Shown: piece after piece, positions 6,298 to 13,719 of the stretch | How the letters are laid out: every line of letters begins with the position of its first letter | Numbering within the stretch: the stretch's first letter is position 1 | Assembly: GCA_902490325.1 (NCBI GenBank) | Contig: CABUDJ010000042.1 | Location: 1 to 17,787 of the forward strand | Reading direction: 5' to 3' | Source of the DNA: an uncultured Collinsella sp. | Lineage (GTDB): Bacteria; Actinomycetota; Coriobacteriia; Coriobacteriales; Coriobacteriaceae | Length of the DNA stretch: 17,787 bases | Made by a program: the position numbers and the translations under genes | Notes under the pieces: generated by a model | What the model was told of the DNA's origin: nothing | The model's input: the letters and a program-made list of their open reading frames with translations, nothing else | The model's database searches: none

Positions 6298-6813
6298 ATG
6301 GAAGACAAGCATCTATATCGAGAGACGCAATGGGATGTATCGGCCGAGGAAAGCCGTGCGCACCATGGTCTTGTCGCGATTGGTTTTGCGGTGCTTGCCG
6401 TGCTGGTGATTGCCTTTTGTATCTGGACGTTTGGTGGTCGCGGCGGCGCTGCATGGGAGTTCGAGGCCGACGATGCCCTGCCGATCATGACAGTGAAGGT
6501 TACGGGCGGCAATACCGTTGCCGCGCCGGGCGACTATTGGTATCCGCGCGACGAGTTTGTGCAGCTGCAGCTGAGCGGCGGGTCTATTCCGGGCGAAGAA
6601 ATCGAACGCGTGACGTTTGATGCGACGCTCAAAACGCTGACGGTGAAGCTCAAAGATCAAGGGGACGTGCCCACGACCATGGACATTGCGCTGACGGAAT
6701 GGCGCTTGGAGCCCCCGGCGGGCGCTGCGGTATCCGAGGTGGAGCACGTTAAGATTACCTACCAAGATGGCTCGACGAGCGAGATTGCAAAGGCCGATGG
6801 CTTGGCGGAGTAA
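6298..6813 (+). CDS. Single-pass membrane protein of unknown function
   Basis: The 171-residue protein begins MEDKHLYRETQWD. It has a charged 23-residue N-terminus, one strongly hydrophobic segment at about 24-45 (the Gly/Ala/Val/Leu stretch ending FCIWTF), a glycine-rich turn (GGRGG), and a beta-rich C-terminal domain of about 120 residues with no cysteines or recognisable catalytic motif. A signal-anchor with the C-terminal part outside is most likely. The start is set by GGGGAGG (6286-6292) five bases before the ATG. It is divergent from thiC with only 171 bases between the starts, most of which is the thiC leader. Its stop is 24 bases from the yaaA stop on the opposite strand. I do not recognise a family; a thiamin link from position alone is not justified. 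Confidence 0.75.
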   Translation: MEDKHLYRETQWDVSAEESRAHHGLVAIGFAVLAVLVIAFCIWTFGGRGGAAWEFEADDALPIMTVKVTGGNTVAAPGDYWYPRDEFVQLQLSGGSIPGEEIERVTFDATLKTLTVKLKDQGDVPTTMDIALTEWRLEPPAGAAVSEVEHVKITYQDGSTSEIAKADGLAE

Positions 6814-6836
6814 CGAGGTGTTTGGAAACGGCGGGT

Positions 6837-7646
6837 CTATTGTGCCTGCGCGTTCATGAAAACCAGGGTGTTTTTGTCTGAAAGCTCGGGGATGTGTCGA
6901 TAGCCGATGTTGAATGCGGTAAGTTCGCTTGCATCCTCGAGCTTGTTTTCTGCCATCCACCGCGCCATGGAGCCGCGCGCCTTTTTGCTGGCGGTCGACC
7001 GTTGGATGGGCTTCCCGTTGCGGATACCCTCGCCAAAGAGGCATGTGACGGCCGTGGCGTCGCCCGCGAGGTGGGGCAGAACGGCTTTGGCATACTCTAC
7101 GCTGGCGAGGTTGACGATCGTGGTGTTTGAGCCTGCCGGGGCGATAGCCCGCGCGAGCTTGTCGCTCCAAAACGCGTAGAGGTCTCGGGCATCGTCAACG
7201 GCGAGCTTCGCGCCCATCTCCAGCCGATACGGTTCGACGGCATGAAAGGGACGAACGCACCCGTAGAGGCCGGAGAGGATCCACAGATGGTCTTGCAGCC
7301 ATGCGAGCTGCGCGGAATCCATCACCTCGGGTGCCATGCTCTGGTATTGAATGCCGTGATAGGACATGACGGCAGGGGAGAGGTGGCGAGCGAGTGCGGG
7401 ATTGTCGAGATCGCCGCTTTTCAGGATGGGCCCGAACTCATGCAGGGTGTTGAGGCAAGGCCCCAGCAGTTTGTCACTCACGTTCCACAGCGCCTGCAGG
7501 CCGCCGCTGCCTTCATTCCGCTCGATATCTAGCAGTGCGCGGTGGAGGCGAGCCGTCTCGCGCACAAAGGGTGGGATGCCCAGGACTTCAAAAGCATCTT
7601 GGGCCGCGCGCATCTGCTTGGCGGGCGAAATGATGACCTGCAGCAT
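6837..7646 (-). CDS. yaaA: Peroxide stress protein YaaA (DUF328/UPF0246)
   Basis: E. coli YaaA lowers free intracellular iron and limits DNA damage under hydrogen peroxide stress; the family binds DNA. At 269 residues the length is close to the usual 250-260. Family motifs seen are ISPAKQM near the N-terminus, SGLYGCVRPF, PYRLEMG, DLYAFW, VNLASVEYAK and the lysine-rich KKARGSMARW, all in order. The reading frame is open well upstream of 7646, but that extension runs through a strong terminator hairpin and into the M18 gene in another frame. The ATG at 7646 was chosen because GAGGAGAG lies three to four bases ahead and the protein then begins exactly like its relatives. It is downstream of the M18 gene on the same strand. 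Confidence 0.93.
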   Translation of the reverse strand: MLQVIISPAKQMRAAQDAFEVLGIPPFVRETARLHRALLDIERNEGSGGLQALWNVSDKLLGPCLNTLHEFGPILKSGDLDNPALARHLSPAVMSYHGIQYQSMAPEVMDSAQLAWLQDHLWILSGLYGCVRPFHAVEPYRLEMGAKLAVDDARDLYAFWSDKLARAIAPAGSNTTIVNLASVEYAKAVLPHLAGDATAVTCLFGEGIRNGKPIQRSTASKKARGSMARWMAENKLEDASELTAFNIGYRHIPELSDKNTLVFMNAQAQ

Positions 7647-7661
7647 GAACTCTCCTCTGCC

Positions 7662-7734
7662 AAAAAAAGTTGCGGTGGAATACGGTCTGTTTTGGCCGTT
7701 TATGGGCCAGTTTAGTCCGTATTTCACCGCAACT
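7662..7734 (-). terminator. 18-bp inverted-repeat terminator between the M18 gene and yaaA
   Basis: AGTTGCGGTGGAATACGG (7668-7685) and CCGTATTTCACCGCAACT (7717-7734) pair at 18 positions with one wobble or mismatch. The 31-base loop contains a second small stem, TGGCC (7693-7697) with GGCCA (7705-7709). On the minus strand the stem is followed at once by seven Ts (7668-7662). It begins 14 bases after the M18 stop and ends 16 bases before the yaaA ATG. It therefore ends M18 transcripts or works as an attenuator for yaaA. No yaaA promoter is visible between the hairpin and the ribosome site. Confidence 0.88.
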
Positions 7735-7747
7735 GATGAAGGGTTGG

Positions 7748-9145
7748 TTAGGCTCGCTCGATGAAGGCCTTGTAGCCGCGGTAGGCCTCGTAGATATCGG
7801 CCTTGTTGGCGACCTCCCACAGGGCGTGCATGGACAGGACGGCAACGCCGGAGTCGATGACGTTCATGCCATACTTGGCCATGATGTAGGCAATGGTGCC
7901 GCCGCCGCCCGCGTTGACGCGACCGAGCTCACAGGTCTGGAAGTCCACGCCGGCCTCGTCCATGATGTCGCGGACGAGGGCCACGTACTCGGCATCGGCG
8001 TCGTTGGAGCCGCCCTTGCCGCGGCTGCCCGTGTACTTGTTAAAGCACAGGCCGCGACCCATAAAGGCCGCGTTCTTGGTCTCGAACTTGCCGGCATAGC
8101 CCGGGTCGAAGCCGGCGGACACGTCGGAGGAGAGCATGCGGCTGCGGGCGAGTGCGCGGCGCAGGGCCAGCGGGCTATCCTCGCCGGCGAGCGTCATGAT
8201 CTCGGCGACGGTGTTCTCGAAGAAGCGGCTCGTCATACCGGTGGCACCCACGGAGCCGATCTCCTCCTTGTCGACGATGAGCGTGATGCTCGTGCGCTCC
8301 ACGTTGGCGACGTCGATCTGGGCGAGCATGGAGGGGTAGGCGCAGACGCGATCGTCGTGGCCATAGCCCAAAATCATGGAGCGGTCGAGGCCCATGTCGC
8401 GGGCGGGGCCGGCGGGCACGACCTCGATCTCGGCGGAGAGGAAGTCCTCCTCCTCGACGTCGTACTGCTCCTTGAGGATGTCCAGGAACATCTGCTTGAC
8501 GGGCTCCTTGGGGGCGTCCTTGTCGTCCCCATCGAACTTGACGGGACGACCGCCCACGATCACGTCGAGGATCTCGGCATCGACGGCGTCCTTGGCAGGC
8601 TTGGACATCTGCTCGCTCGAGAGGTGGATCAGCAGGTCGGAGATGGTAAAGACCGGGTCGTCCGCCTTGTCGCCGATATTGATGTCGACGGTGGTACCGT
8701 CCTTTTTGCAGATGACGCCCACGAGTGCGAGCGGGGAGGCTACCCAGTGGTAGCTCTTGACGCCGCCGTAGTAGTGCGTGTCGAGGTAGGCCATGTCGCC
8801 GGCCTCGAAGGCGGGATTCTGCTTAAGGTCCAGGCGCGGCGAGTCCACGTGGGCGCCCAGGATGTTAAAGCCCTGCTCGAGCGGGGCGGTGCCCAGGTTG
8901 ACGAGCATAAGGTCCTTGCCGTGGTTGGCGGCGTACACCTTGTCGCCTGCCTTGAGCTCGCGGCCCTCGGCGATCACGGTCTCCAGGTCGACGTATCCCG
9001 CCTCCTCGGCCATCTTGATGCCGGTCTTGACGCACAGGCGCTCGGTCTTGTTCTCGCTCAAAAACTGCTTATAGCCGCGGCAAAGCTCCTCGAGCTCCTC
9101 GACTTGCTGTGGCGTGTACTTTTTCCATGCGCAGGGACGCTCCAT
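7748..9145 (-). CDS. M18 family aspartyl aminopeptidase
   Basis: This 465-residue zinc metallopeptidase removes N-terminal Asp or Glu (or other residues) from peptides in the cytoplasm. Metal ligands and catalytic residues sit in the family's expected motifs: GAHVDSPRLD with H99 and D101, YGHDDRV with D264/D265, DKEEIGS with E294 and E295, SSDVSAGFDP with D341, and LSMHALWE with H440. The MH18-type insert after the first ligand pair is present (about 115-250). AAAGGAG eight bases before the ATG confirms the start. The frame is open further upstream, but without a ribosome site. It precedes yaaA, from which a strong terminator separates it, and diverges from polA across a 166-base gap. Subtype (ApeA versus LAP4-like) cannot be decided by eye. 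Confidence 0.94.
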   Translation of the reverse strand: MERPCAWKKYTPQQVEELEELCRGYKQFLSENKTERLCVKTGIKMAEEAGYVDLETVIAEGRELKAGDKVYAANHGKDLMLVNLGTAPLEQGFNILGAHVDSPRLDLKQNPAFEAGDMAYLDTHYYGGVKSYHWVASPLALVGVICKKDGTTVDINIGDKADDPVFTISDLLIHLSSEQMSKPAKDAVDAEILDVIVGGRPVKFDGDDKDAPKEPVKQMFLDILKEQYDVEEEDFLSAEIEVVPAGPARDMGLDRSMILGYGHDDRVCAYPSMLAQIDVANVERTSITLIVDKEEIGSVGATGMTSRFFENTVAEIMTLAGEDSPLALRRALARSRMLSSDVSAGFDPGYAGKFETKNAAFMGRGLCFNKYTGSRGKGGSNDADAEYVALVRDIMDEAGVDFQTCELGRVNAGGGGTIAYIMAKYGMNVIDSGVAVLSMHALWEVANKADIYEAYRGYKAFIERA

Positions 9146-9311
9146 GACGCAGGCTCCTTTCGGATCGATCGTGCTGGTTGATGTACCGTGAGCCATCGTA
9201 TCACGCGCGGGCCCGCGGCGGCAGGGAAGCCTGATGTGCGGTGGCCGCGGGGCGGGGAGCGTGTAAACTGGTGTGAGCAAACCGTGCCCAGCCCAAAGCG
9301 AGGTATTCAAT

Positions 9312-12062
9312 ATGTCTGACAAGCGCCGCACCTTTGCCGTTATCGACGGCAACTCGCTCATGCACCGCGCCTTCCACGCCGTGCCGCCCACCATGAATGC
9401 GCCGGACGGCCGCCCCACCAACGCGATCTTCGGCTTTCTGAACATGTTTCTCAAGATGATCGATGCCTTTAACCCCGACGGTGTGGTCGTGGCGTTTGAC
9501 AAGGGCAAACCGCGCGTGCGCATGGAGATGCTGCCGCAGTATAAGGCGCAACGCCCGCCCATGGACCCCGATCTGCATGCGCAGTTTCCGATGATCAAGG
9601 AGCTGCTCACCGCGCTCAACGTGCCGATTCTGCAGTCCGAGGGCTGGGAAGGCGACGATATCCTGGGAACCATGGCGCGCCTGGGTGAAGAGGCCGGCTG
9701 CGACATGCTGCTGGTGACCGGCGACCGCGACATGTATCAACTCGTGACCGAGCACGTCAACGTGGTCTCGACCCGCAAGGGCCTGTCCGACGTGGCGATC
9801 ATGACGCCCGAGAGCGTGGACGACCTGTATCACGGCATTACGCCGGCGCTCGTGCCCGATTTTTACGGTCTAAAGGGCGATACGTCGGACAACATTCCCG
9901 GCGTACCGGGCATCGGCCCCAAAAAGGCGAGCGCGCTCATCGCACAGTACGGCAGCTTGGACGAGGTCATCGCGCATGCCGACGAGGTCAAGGGCAAGAT
10001 GGGCGAGAACCTGCGTGCGCACATCGACGATGCGCTGCTGAGCCGCAAGGTCGCAACCATTCGCACCGATGCGCCCGTCGAGCTCGACTTTGACGAAACG
10101 TCCTTCCCGGCGTTTTCTGCCGACGAAGTGTCCGCGGCGCTGGGCACACTTGGTATCACCGCCATGCAGAACCGTTTCTTGGCGCTGGTCGGCGGCGAGG
10201 GCGGGGCTGCTGCTGCCTCCAGTGTGGTTGAGATACCTGCTATGGTTCGCGCAGCCGCCGGCGATGCCGACGCGCTTGGTGCCGTTGCGGCTGAGGTCTC
10301 CCGCGCGATTGATGCCGGCGAGTGGGTCGCCGCCGTGGTGGACGACGACAAGGAAGAGGGCGCGCTCTTTGGACTGACGCGCACGCTGTGGTTGGCGACG
10401 TCCAAGGGCCTGTTCGCGCTCGAGGAGGGCGACAGCTGTGCGGCGGCTGAGGTTGAGGGCTTCAACTTCGTTCACGGCGTGATTGCCGGCGTGCTCGCGC
10501 GTCTGTTTATGGAGGGTCGCGTGGCGAGCCCGGATATGAAGGCGCTGTTGCACGAGCTTTCGCCCGTCGATTCTTCTGAGCCCGAGCTCATGGATCCGCT
10601 CGCTACCGATTCCACGCGTATCTTCGATACCGTGGTCGCTGCCTATCTGCTGGATTCCGATCGCTCCGAGTTCGATGAGGCATATCTTGCCGATACGTAT
10701 CTGCAGATGGCGCTGCCTGCGGCGTGCGGCGCAGAGGGTGCCGGTGAGGACGCTCCGGCGCCTGCCGCCCGTACTGCGGCTCTGACGCTGGCGCTCGTGG
10801 CACCGTTGCGCGAGTGCATGGCCCGTGAGAATGCCGCCAACGTGTTCGATGGCATCGAGATGCCGCTCGTTCCGGTACTTGCCAAGATGGAGCGCGCGGG
10901 CATGCTCGTGGACCCCGACCGTCTGCACAGTCTGTCCGAGGGTCTGGCGACCCAGATTACCGAGGTTGAGCGCAGTATTCGCGACCTGGCGGGTGACGAG
11001 ACCTTTAATATTGGCAGTCCCATGCAGCTGTCGCACGTGCTCTTTGATGTGATGGGGCTTCCGACCAAGGGCCTCAAGAAGACTAAGCGCGGCTATTATT
11101 CGACCAACGCCAAGGTGCTGAGCGACCTTGCGCGTGACCACGAAATCGTGCGTCTGATCTTGGACTGGCGTGAGAAGTCTAAGATCAAGTCCACCTATCT
11201 GGACACGCTGGGCCCGCTACGCCGTGGTGACGGTCGCGTACACACTACGTACAACCAGACCATCACGGCAACGGGGCGTCTGTCCTCGAGCGACCCGAAC
11301 CTGCAGAACATCCCGACGCGCTCGGAGCTGGGTCGTACCGTCAAGACGGCGTTTTCGGCAGGCGAGGGAAGCGTCTTTTTGGCGGTGGACTACTCGCAGA
11401 TCGAGCTGCGTCTGCTGGCGCATCTCTCAGGTGACGAGCACTTGGTGCGCGCCTTTAACGAGGGCGAGGACTTCCATGCCGAGACGGCGGCGCGCGTGTT
11501 CGGTGTGCCGGTGTCCGAGGTAACGCCCGACCTGCGCAGTCGCGCCAAGGCCGTGAACTTTGGCATCGTGTATGGCCAGCAGGCCTACGGCCTGTCGCAG
11601 TCGCTGCATATCTCGATGGCCGAGGCACGCGACATGATCGACCGCTACTACGAGGCCTACCCGGGCGTGCGCACGTTCCTCGACAACGTGGTGGCACGCG
11701 CCAAGCAGACGGGCTACGCCGAGACCATGTACGGCCGCCGTCGTCATATTCCGGAGCTCAAGGCCAAAAACCCGCAACTCCGCGGCTTTGGCGAGCGCAC
11801 GGCCATGAACCATCCCATGCAGGGAACCGCCGCCGACATCATCAAGATCGCGATGGCCCGCGTAAGCCGCCGCCTGGAAGAGGAAGGCTTTGCCGCCCAC
11901 ATGATCCTGCAAGTGCACGACGAACTGGACTTTGAGTGCCCCATCGACGAAGTCGAGCGCCTAACCACCATGGTCCGCGACGTCATGGAGCACGTAGTAG
12001 ACCTCCGCGTCCCCCTAATCGCCGAAGCCAGCACCGGCATAACCTGGGCCGACGCCAAATAG
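9312..12062 (+). CDS. polA: DNA polymerase I
   Basis: PolA fills gaps and removes RNA primers during replication and repair. The 916-residue protein has the 5'-nuclease domain (about 1-290; VIDGNSLMHR, VAFDKGKP, EGWEGDD, TGDRD, and the helix-three-turn loop GDTSDNIPGVPGIG), a 3'-5' exonuclease-like middle (about 300-530), and the polymerase (about 540-916). Polymerase motif A is DYSQIELR with D693, motif B is R742-X3-K746 through Y754, and motif C is VHDELDF with D870 and E871. The middle domain lacks recognisable DxE, NX2-3D and YX3D exonuclease residues and contains Ala/Pro-rich sequence, so proofreading is probably lost, as in several Gram-positive PolA proteins. A GTG at 9273 is in frame but has no ribosome site; the ATG follows GAGG. 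A -10-like TAAACT lies at 9264-9269. The last 100 codons or so use GTA, CTA and GAA more than the rest. Confidence 0.97.
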   Translation: MSDKRRTFAVIDGNSLMHRAFHAVPPTMNAPDGRPTNAIFGFLNMFLKMIDAFNPDGVVVAFDKGKPRVRMEMLPQYKAQRPPMDPDLHAQFPMIKELLTALNVPILQSEGWEGDDILGTMARLGEEAGCDMLLVTGDRDMYQLVTEHVNVVSTRKGLSDVAIMTPESVDDLYHGITPALVPDFYGLKGDTSDNIPGVPGIGPKKASALIAQYGSLDEVIAHADEVKGKMGENLRAHIDDALLSRKVATIRTDAPVELDFDETSFPAFSADEVSAALGTLGITAMQNRFLALVGGEGGAAAASSVVEIPAMVRAAAGDADALGAVAAEVSRAIDAGEWVAAVVDDDKEEGALFGLTRTLWLATSKGLFALEEGDSCAAAEVEGFNFVHGVIAGVLARLFMEGRVASPDMKALLHELSPVDSSEPELMDPLATDSTRIFDTVVAAYLLDSDRSEFDEAYLADTYLQMALPAACGAEGAGEDAPAPAARTAALTLALVAPLRECMARENAANVFDGIEMPLVPVLAKMERAGMLVDPDRLHSLSEGLATQITEVERSIRDLAGDETFNIGSPMQLSHVLFDVMGLPTKGLKKTKRGYYSTNAKVLSDLARDHEIVRLILDWREKSKIKSTYLDTLGPLRRGDGRVHTTYNQTITATGRLSSSDPNLQNIPTRSELGRTVKTAFSAGEGSVFLAVDYSQIELRLLAHLSGDEHLVRAFNEGEDFHAETAARVFGVPVSEVTPDLRSRAKAVNFGIVYGQQAYGLSQSLHISMAEARDMIDRYYEAYPGVRTFLDNVVARAKQTGYAETMYGRRRHIPELKAKNPQLRGFGERTAMNHPMQGTAADIIKIAMARVSRRLEEEGFAAHMILQVHDELDFECPIDEVERLTTMVRDVMEHVVDLRVPLIAEASTGITWADAK

Positions 12063-12095
12063 GGAAGTGCCCACAACCCTAAAGTAACCAAACCA

Positions 12096-12129
12096 GAAGG
12101 GGGCTCCTTGCCAACAAGGAGCCCCCTTC
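12096..12129 (+). terminator. Perfect 15-bp hairpin after polA
   Basis: GAAGGGGGCTCCTTG (12096-12110) and CAAGGAGCCCCCTTC (12115-12129) pair without mismatch around a CCAA loop. The tail GTTCAATTG is only moderately T-rich, but the stem is very stable. Confidence 0.85.
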
Positions 12130-12198
12130 GTTCAATTGAATTCAGCCTAAGTATCTAGACACGCAAGACGCCATCTAGGCGGCAAACAAGTAAACCTA

Positions 12199-12327
12199 GG
12201 GCCTGGCCGGGCGGCACAGGTTAACTTTTCGTAGATTCCGCACGCAAAGAAAGCCACTTAATGTGGCTTTCGTCTTGCGCAGGACCTGACCGAGCGAAAA
12301 GTTATCCTGTGCCGCCCGGCCAGGCCC
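12199..12327. repeat. 129-bp element bounded by 33-bp near-perfect inverted repeats
   Basis: The 33 bases at 12199-12231, starting GGGCCTGGCCGGGCGGCACA and ending TTAACTTTTCG, recur as the reverse complement at 12295-12327 with one difference (position 12221). The centre has its own hairpin: GAAAGCCAC (12249-12257) with GTGGCTTTC (12263-12271), extended by CGCAA (12243-12247) with TTGCG (12275-12279). No clear target-site duplication flanks it. It starts ten bases past the stop of the HAD gene, so one role could be terminating the convergent transcripts. The length and near identity of the arms exceed what a terminator needs, which suggests a mobile or interspersed repeat of MITE type. Confidence 0.85.
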
Positions 12328-12337
12328 GATGGGACGG

Positions 12338-13165
12338 CTACCGGGCCGCCAAGATAGCGTCGATGAGCGTCAGTACGCCCCCGTCGTTGTTGCTCGGAAT
12401 GCGCCACTTGGCGTGCGCGTTCATGTGCTCCTCGGCATTGTCCACGATAAAGCTATGCCCGACGCGCTCCAGCATGGGGATGTCGTTGTAGGTATCGCCC
12501 ACGGCGGCAGCATCGGCAATATCGATGCCCAGGTGCTCGCACAGGTGAGCGACGCCGGCGCCCTTGTCGACGCCCAGGTTCATAAAGTCGATCCACTCGC
12601 GCCCAGCGTTGGTGACGTAGAGTTTGTCCGAGAACTCGGGGCTATAGGTCTCGCGGAAAGCGGGCTCGGCGTCGTAGCCGGGGAAGAAGACCGAAATCTT
12701 GTTGGACTCGAAATCAATGCCCTCAAAGCTGTCTACGTAGTTGATTGTGTTGTAGTAGACGCTGATCTCGTCGTGGTATTGATGGTCGCGGGCAAGCACG
12801 TAGAACTCGTCGAAGCAGCACAGGACGGGGACAGCGCGAGGATCCTCCGAGGCACGGTTCAAGACCTGCTGATACAGCTCCACGTCAATATTGCTTTTAT
12901 AGATATAGCTGCCGCGATAGATCACGCACGCTCCGTTGTCGGGACAAAAGGCGAGGCGGTTCTTGATGCCCTCGAACATCTCCTCGAGCTTGGGGGCGGG
13001 ACGTCCGCTGGCGGGGCAGAATACGATGCCGGCGTCGGCGAGCTTGTCCAGGCGCTCATCAAGACCCTGGGGCAGCACACGCTCGTCGGTCAGCAGCGTC
13101 TTGTCCATATCGACGGCGAGAATCTTAATGTTGCCGATGTTGGCGTCCGATTCGTAAGTTTGCAT
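12338..13165 (-). CDS. Cof-type HAD-IIB hydrolase (sugar phosphate or phosphatase-like)
   Basis: The 275-residue protein is a cytoplasmic haloacid dehalogenase phosphatase of class IIB. Motif I is DMDKTLL with nucleophile D19 and acid D21; a Lys replaces the usual Gly after the second Asp. Motif II is ASGRP with S53, motif III is VDKGAGV with K201, and motif IV is GDTYNDIPML with D224 and D228. The cap between about 85 and 190 is aromatic and acidic and probably decides substrate. The closest general group is Cof/YidA/YbdK-like sugar phosphate phosphatases; the substrate is unknown. The start has AAAGG with a longish spacer, and a possible -10 TATAAC lies at 13206-13201. It converges with polA and diverges from the argG leader. 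Confidence 0.9.
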   Translation of the reverse strand: MQTYESDANIGNIKILAVDMDKTLLTDERVLPQGLDERLDKLADAGIVFCPASGRPAPKLEEMFEGIKNRLAFCPDNGACVIYRGSYIYKSNIDVELYQQVLNRASEDPRAVPVLCCFDEFYVLARDHQYHDEISVYYNTINYVDSFEGIDFESNKISVFFPGYDAEPAFRETYSPEFSDKLYVTNAGREWIDFMNLGVDKGAGVAHLCEHLGIDIADAAAVGDTYNDIPMLERVGHSFIVDNAEEHMNAHAKWRIPSNNDGGVLTLIDAILAAR

Positions 13166-13308
13166 AAAAATGCGCCTTTCGTTTCGAGATTGTTTCAGAC
13201 GTTATAACCATCAACTAGTAGTCGAGCGTATTTTCGCAGGAATGGTGCGTATTTGCACCACGCTTCACAAAGTAATGAAAAAACTTTTCAGAAATTTGAA
13301 TTTGTCGC

Positions 13309-13336
13309 TTGTGCTGCGGGCACTTTAGCGTAAAAT
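13309..13336 (+). promoter_or_regulatory. Likely argG promoter
   Basis: TTGTGC (13309-13314) and TAAAAT (13331-13336) are 16 bases apart. Transcription from about 13343 would give a leader of roughly 380 bases before argG that includes the arginine-rich leader ORF. It is the best sigma-70-type match in the gap, but not a strong one. Confidence 0.45.
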
Positions 13337-13439
13337 AGCGACCATCGAAAACGGAGACGGAAAAACAACCGCTTACCGAGTAAAAGGTACCGTTTACGAT
13401 ATTTGAATTGCGCCCGGCGATACGTGAAAGGAGAGGCAG

Positions 13440-13514
13440 ATGCAGTTCGTAAAGATCATCACCACTGCAGACAATGCCATCCGACGCCAGCGCGCAATTT
13501 CCCGACGACGATAA
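13440..13514 (+). CDS. Arginine-rich leader peptide upstream of argG
   Basis: GAAAGGAG lies a few bases before an ATG that opens 24 codons and stops at TAA 13512-13514. The first 14 residues are unremarkable (MQFVKIITTADNAI). The last ten are RRQRAISRRR, six arginines, and the final three codons before the stop are all CGA. CGA is used four times here, while the neighbouring genes mostly use CGC and CGT. A short ORF with a strong ribosome site, dense in codons for the product of the downstream pathway (argG), is the hallmark of an amino-acid attenuation leader. Shortage of charged arginyl-tRNA would stall the ribosome on the CGA run and change folding of the RNA that follows. The logic is that of the his, trp and leu leaders; for this gene it is inference. 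Confidence 0.65.
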   Translation: MQFVKIITTADNAIRRQRAISRRR

Positions 13515-13566
13515 CAATCGTCTCTGTCCGCATGGGGCGAATTGCCTCAACAGAGTCATTTTGAGG
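13507..13566 (+). promoter_or_regulatory. Alternative hairpins after the leader peptide (candidate attenuator)
   Basis: Three pairings overlap. A: GACGAT (13507-13512) with ATCGTC (13517-13522), which covers the last Arg codons and the stop. B: CTCTGT (13522-13527) with ACAGAG (13550-13555), enclosing TGGGGC (13533-13538) with GCCTCA (13544-13549), followed by TCATTTTG. C: CCTCAA (13545-13550) with TTGAGG (13561-13566). B and C cannot form together, and A and B share one base. B with its short T-run is the best terminator candidate, but the T-run is only four long. The exact switch cannot be settled without folding or an experiment. Confidence 0.4.
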
Positions 13567-13719
13567 TCGTTGGGTTTTAGCACGACATTGCTGCATGTTT
13601 CTAGGGCATGTATGTGCTGATTTTTGCTATTTAACCTGATATTGCACGGTATATGACCTTGAAATGACTTGCAACTGACCGATGTTCTAACTAGCTACCA
13701 AGGGCGAAAGGAAACAGCC

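Larger units (their letters stand above)
13166..13719. other. 554-base gap: HAD upstream region and long argG leader
   Basis: The left part holds the HAD promoter region and AT-rich palindromes (TGAAAAAACTTTTCA at 13276-13290 and AAATTTGAATTT at 13292-13303). These are candidate ArgR sites only by loose resemblance to the TGAAT-ATTCA pattern. Next come the argG promoter (13309-13336), an 18-bp dyad GTAAAAGGTACCGTTTAC (13380-13397) with one mismatched pair, the 24-codon leader peptide, alternative hairpins (13507-13566), and about 150 bases of leader before argG. A minus-strand frame of 122 codons across 13215-13583 has no ribosome site and was judged spurious. Confidence 0.6.

Noticed and set aside
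7647..7820. N-terminal extension of YaaA
   Set aside because: The open frame runs through a strong terminator hairpin and into M18 coding sequence; the ATG at 7646 has the ribosome site and the family's usual N-terminus.
12199..12327. Complete insertion sequence
   Set aside because: Only 129 bases, no transposase frame and no clear target-site duplication.
13380..13397. T-box motif, because GGTACCG resembles TGGNACCG
   Set aside because: Only part of the 14-base T-box consensus matches, no specifier stem was seen, and the sequence is better explained as a symmetric dyad.
13215..13583. 122-codon minus-strand frame ahead of argG
   Set aside because: GTG start without a ribosome site, atypical composition, and it overlaps the argG promoter and leader peptide.
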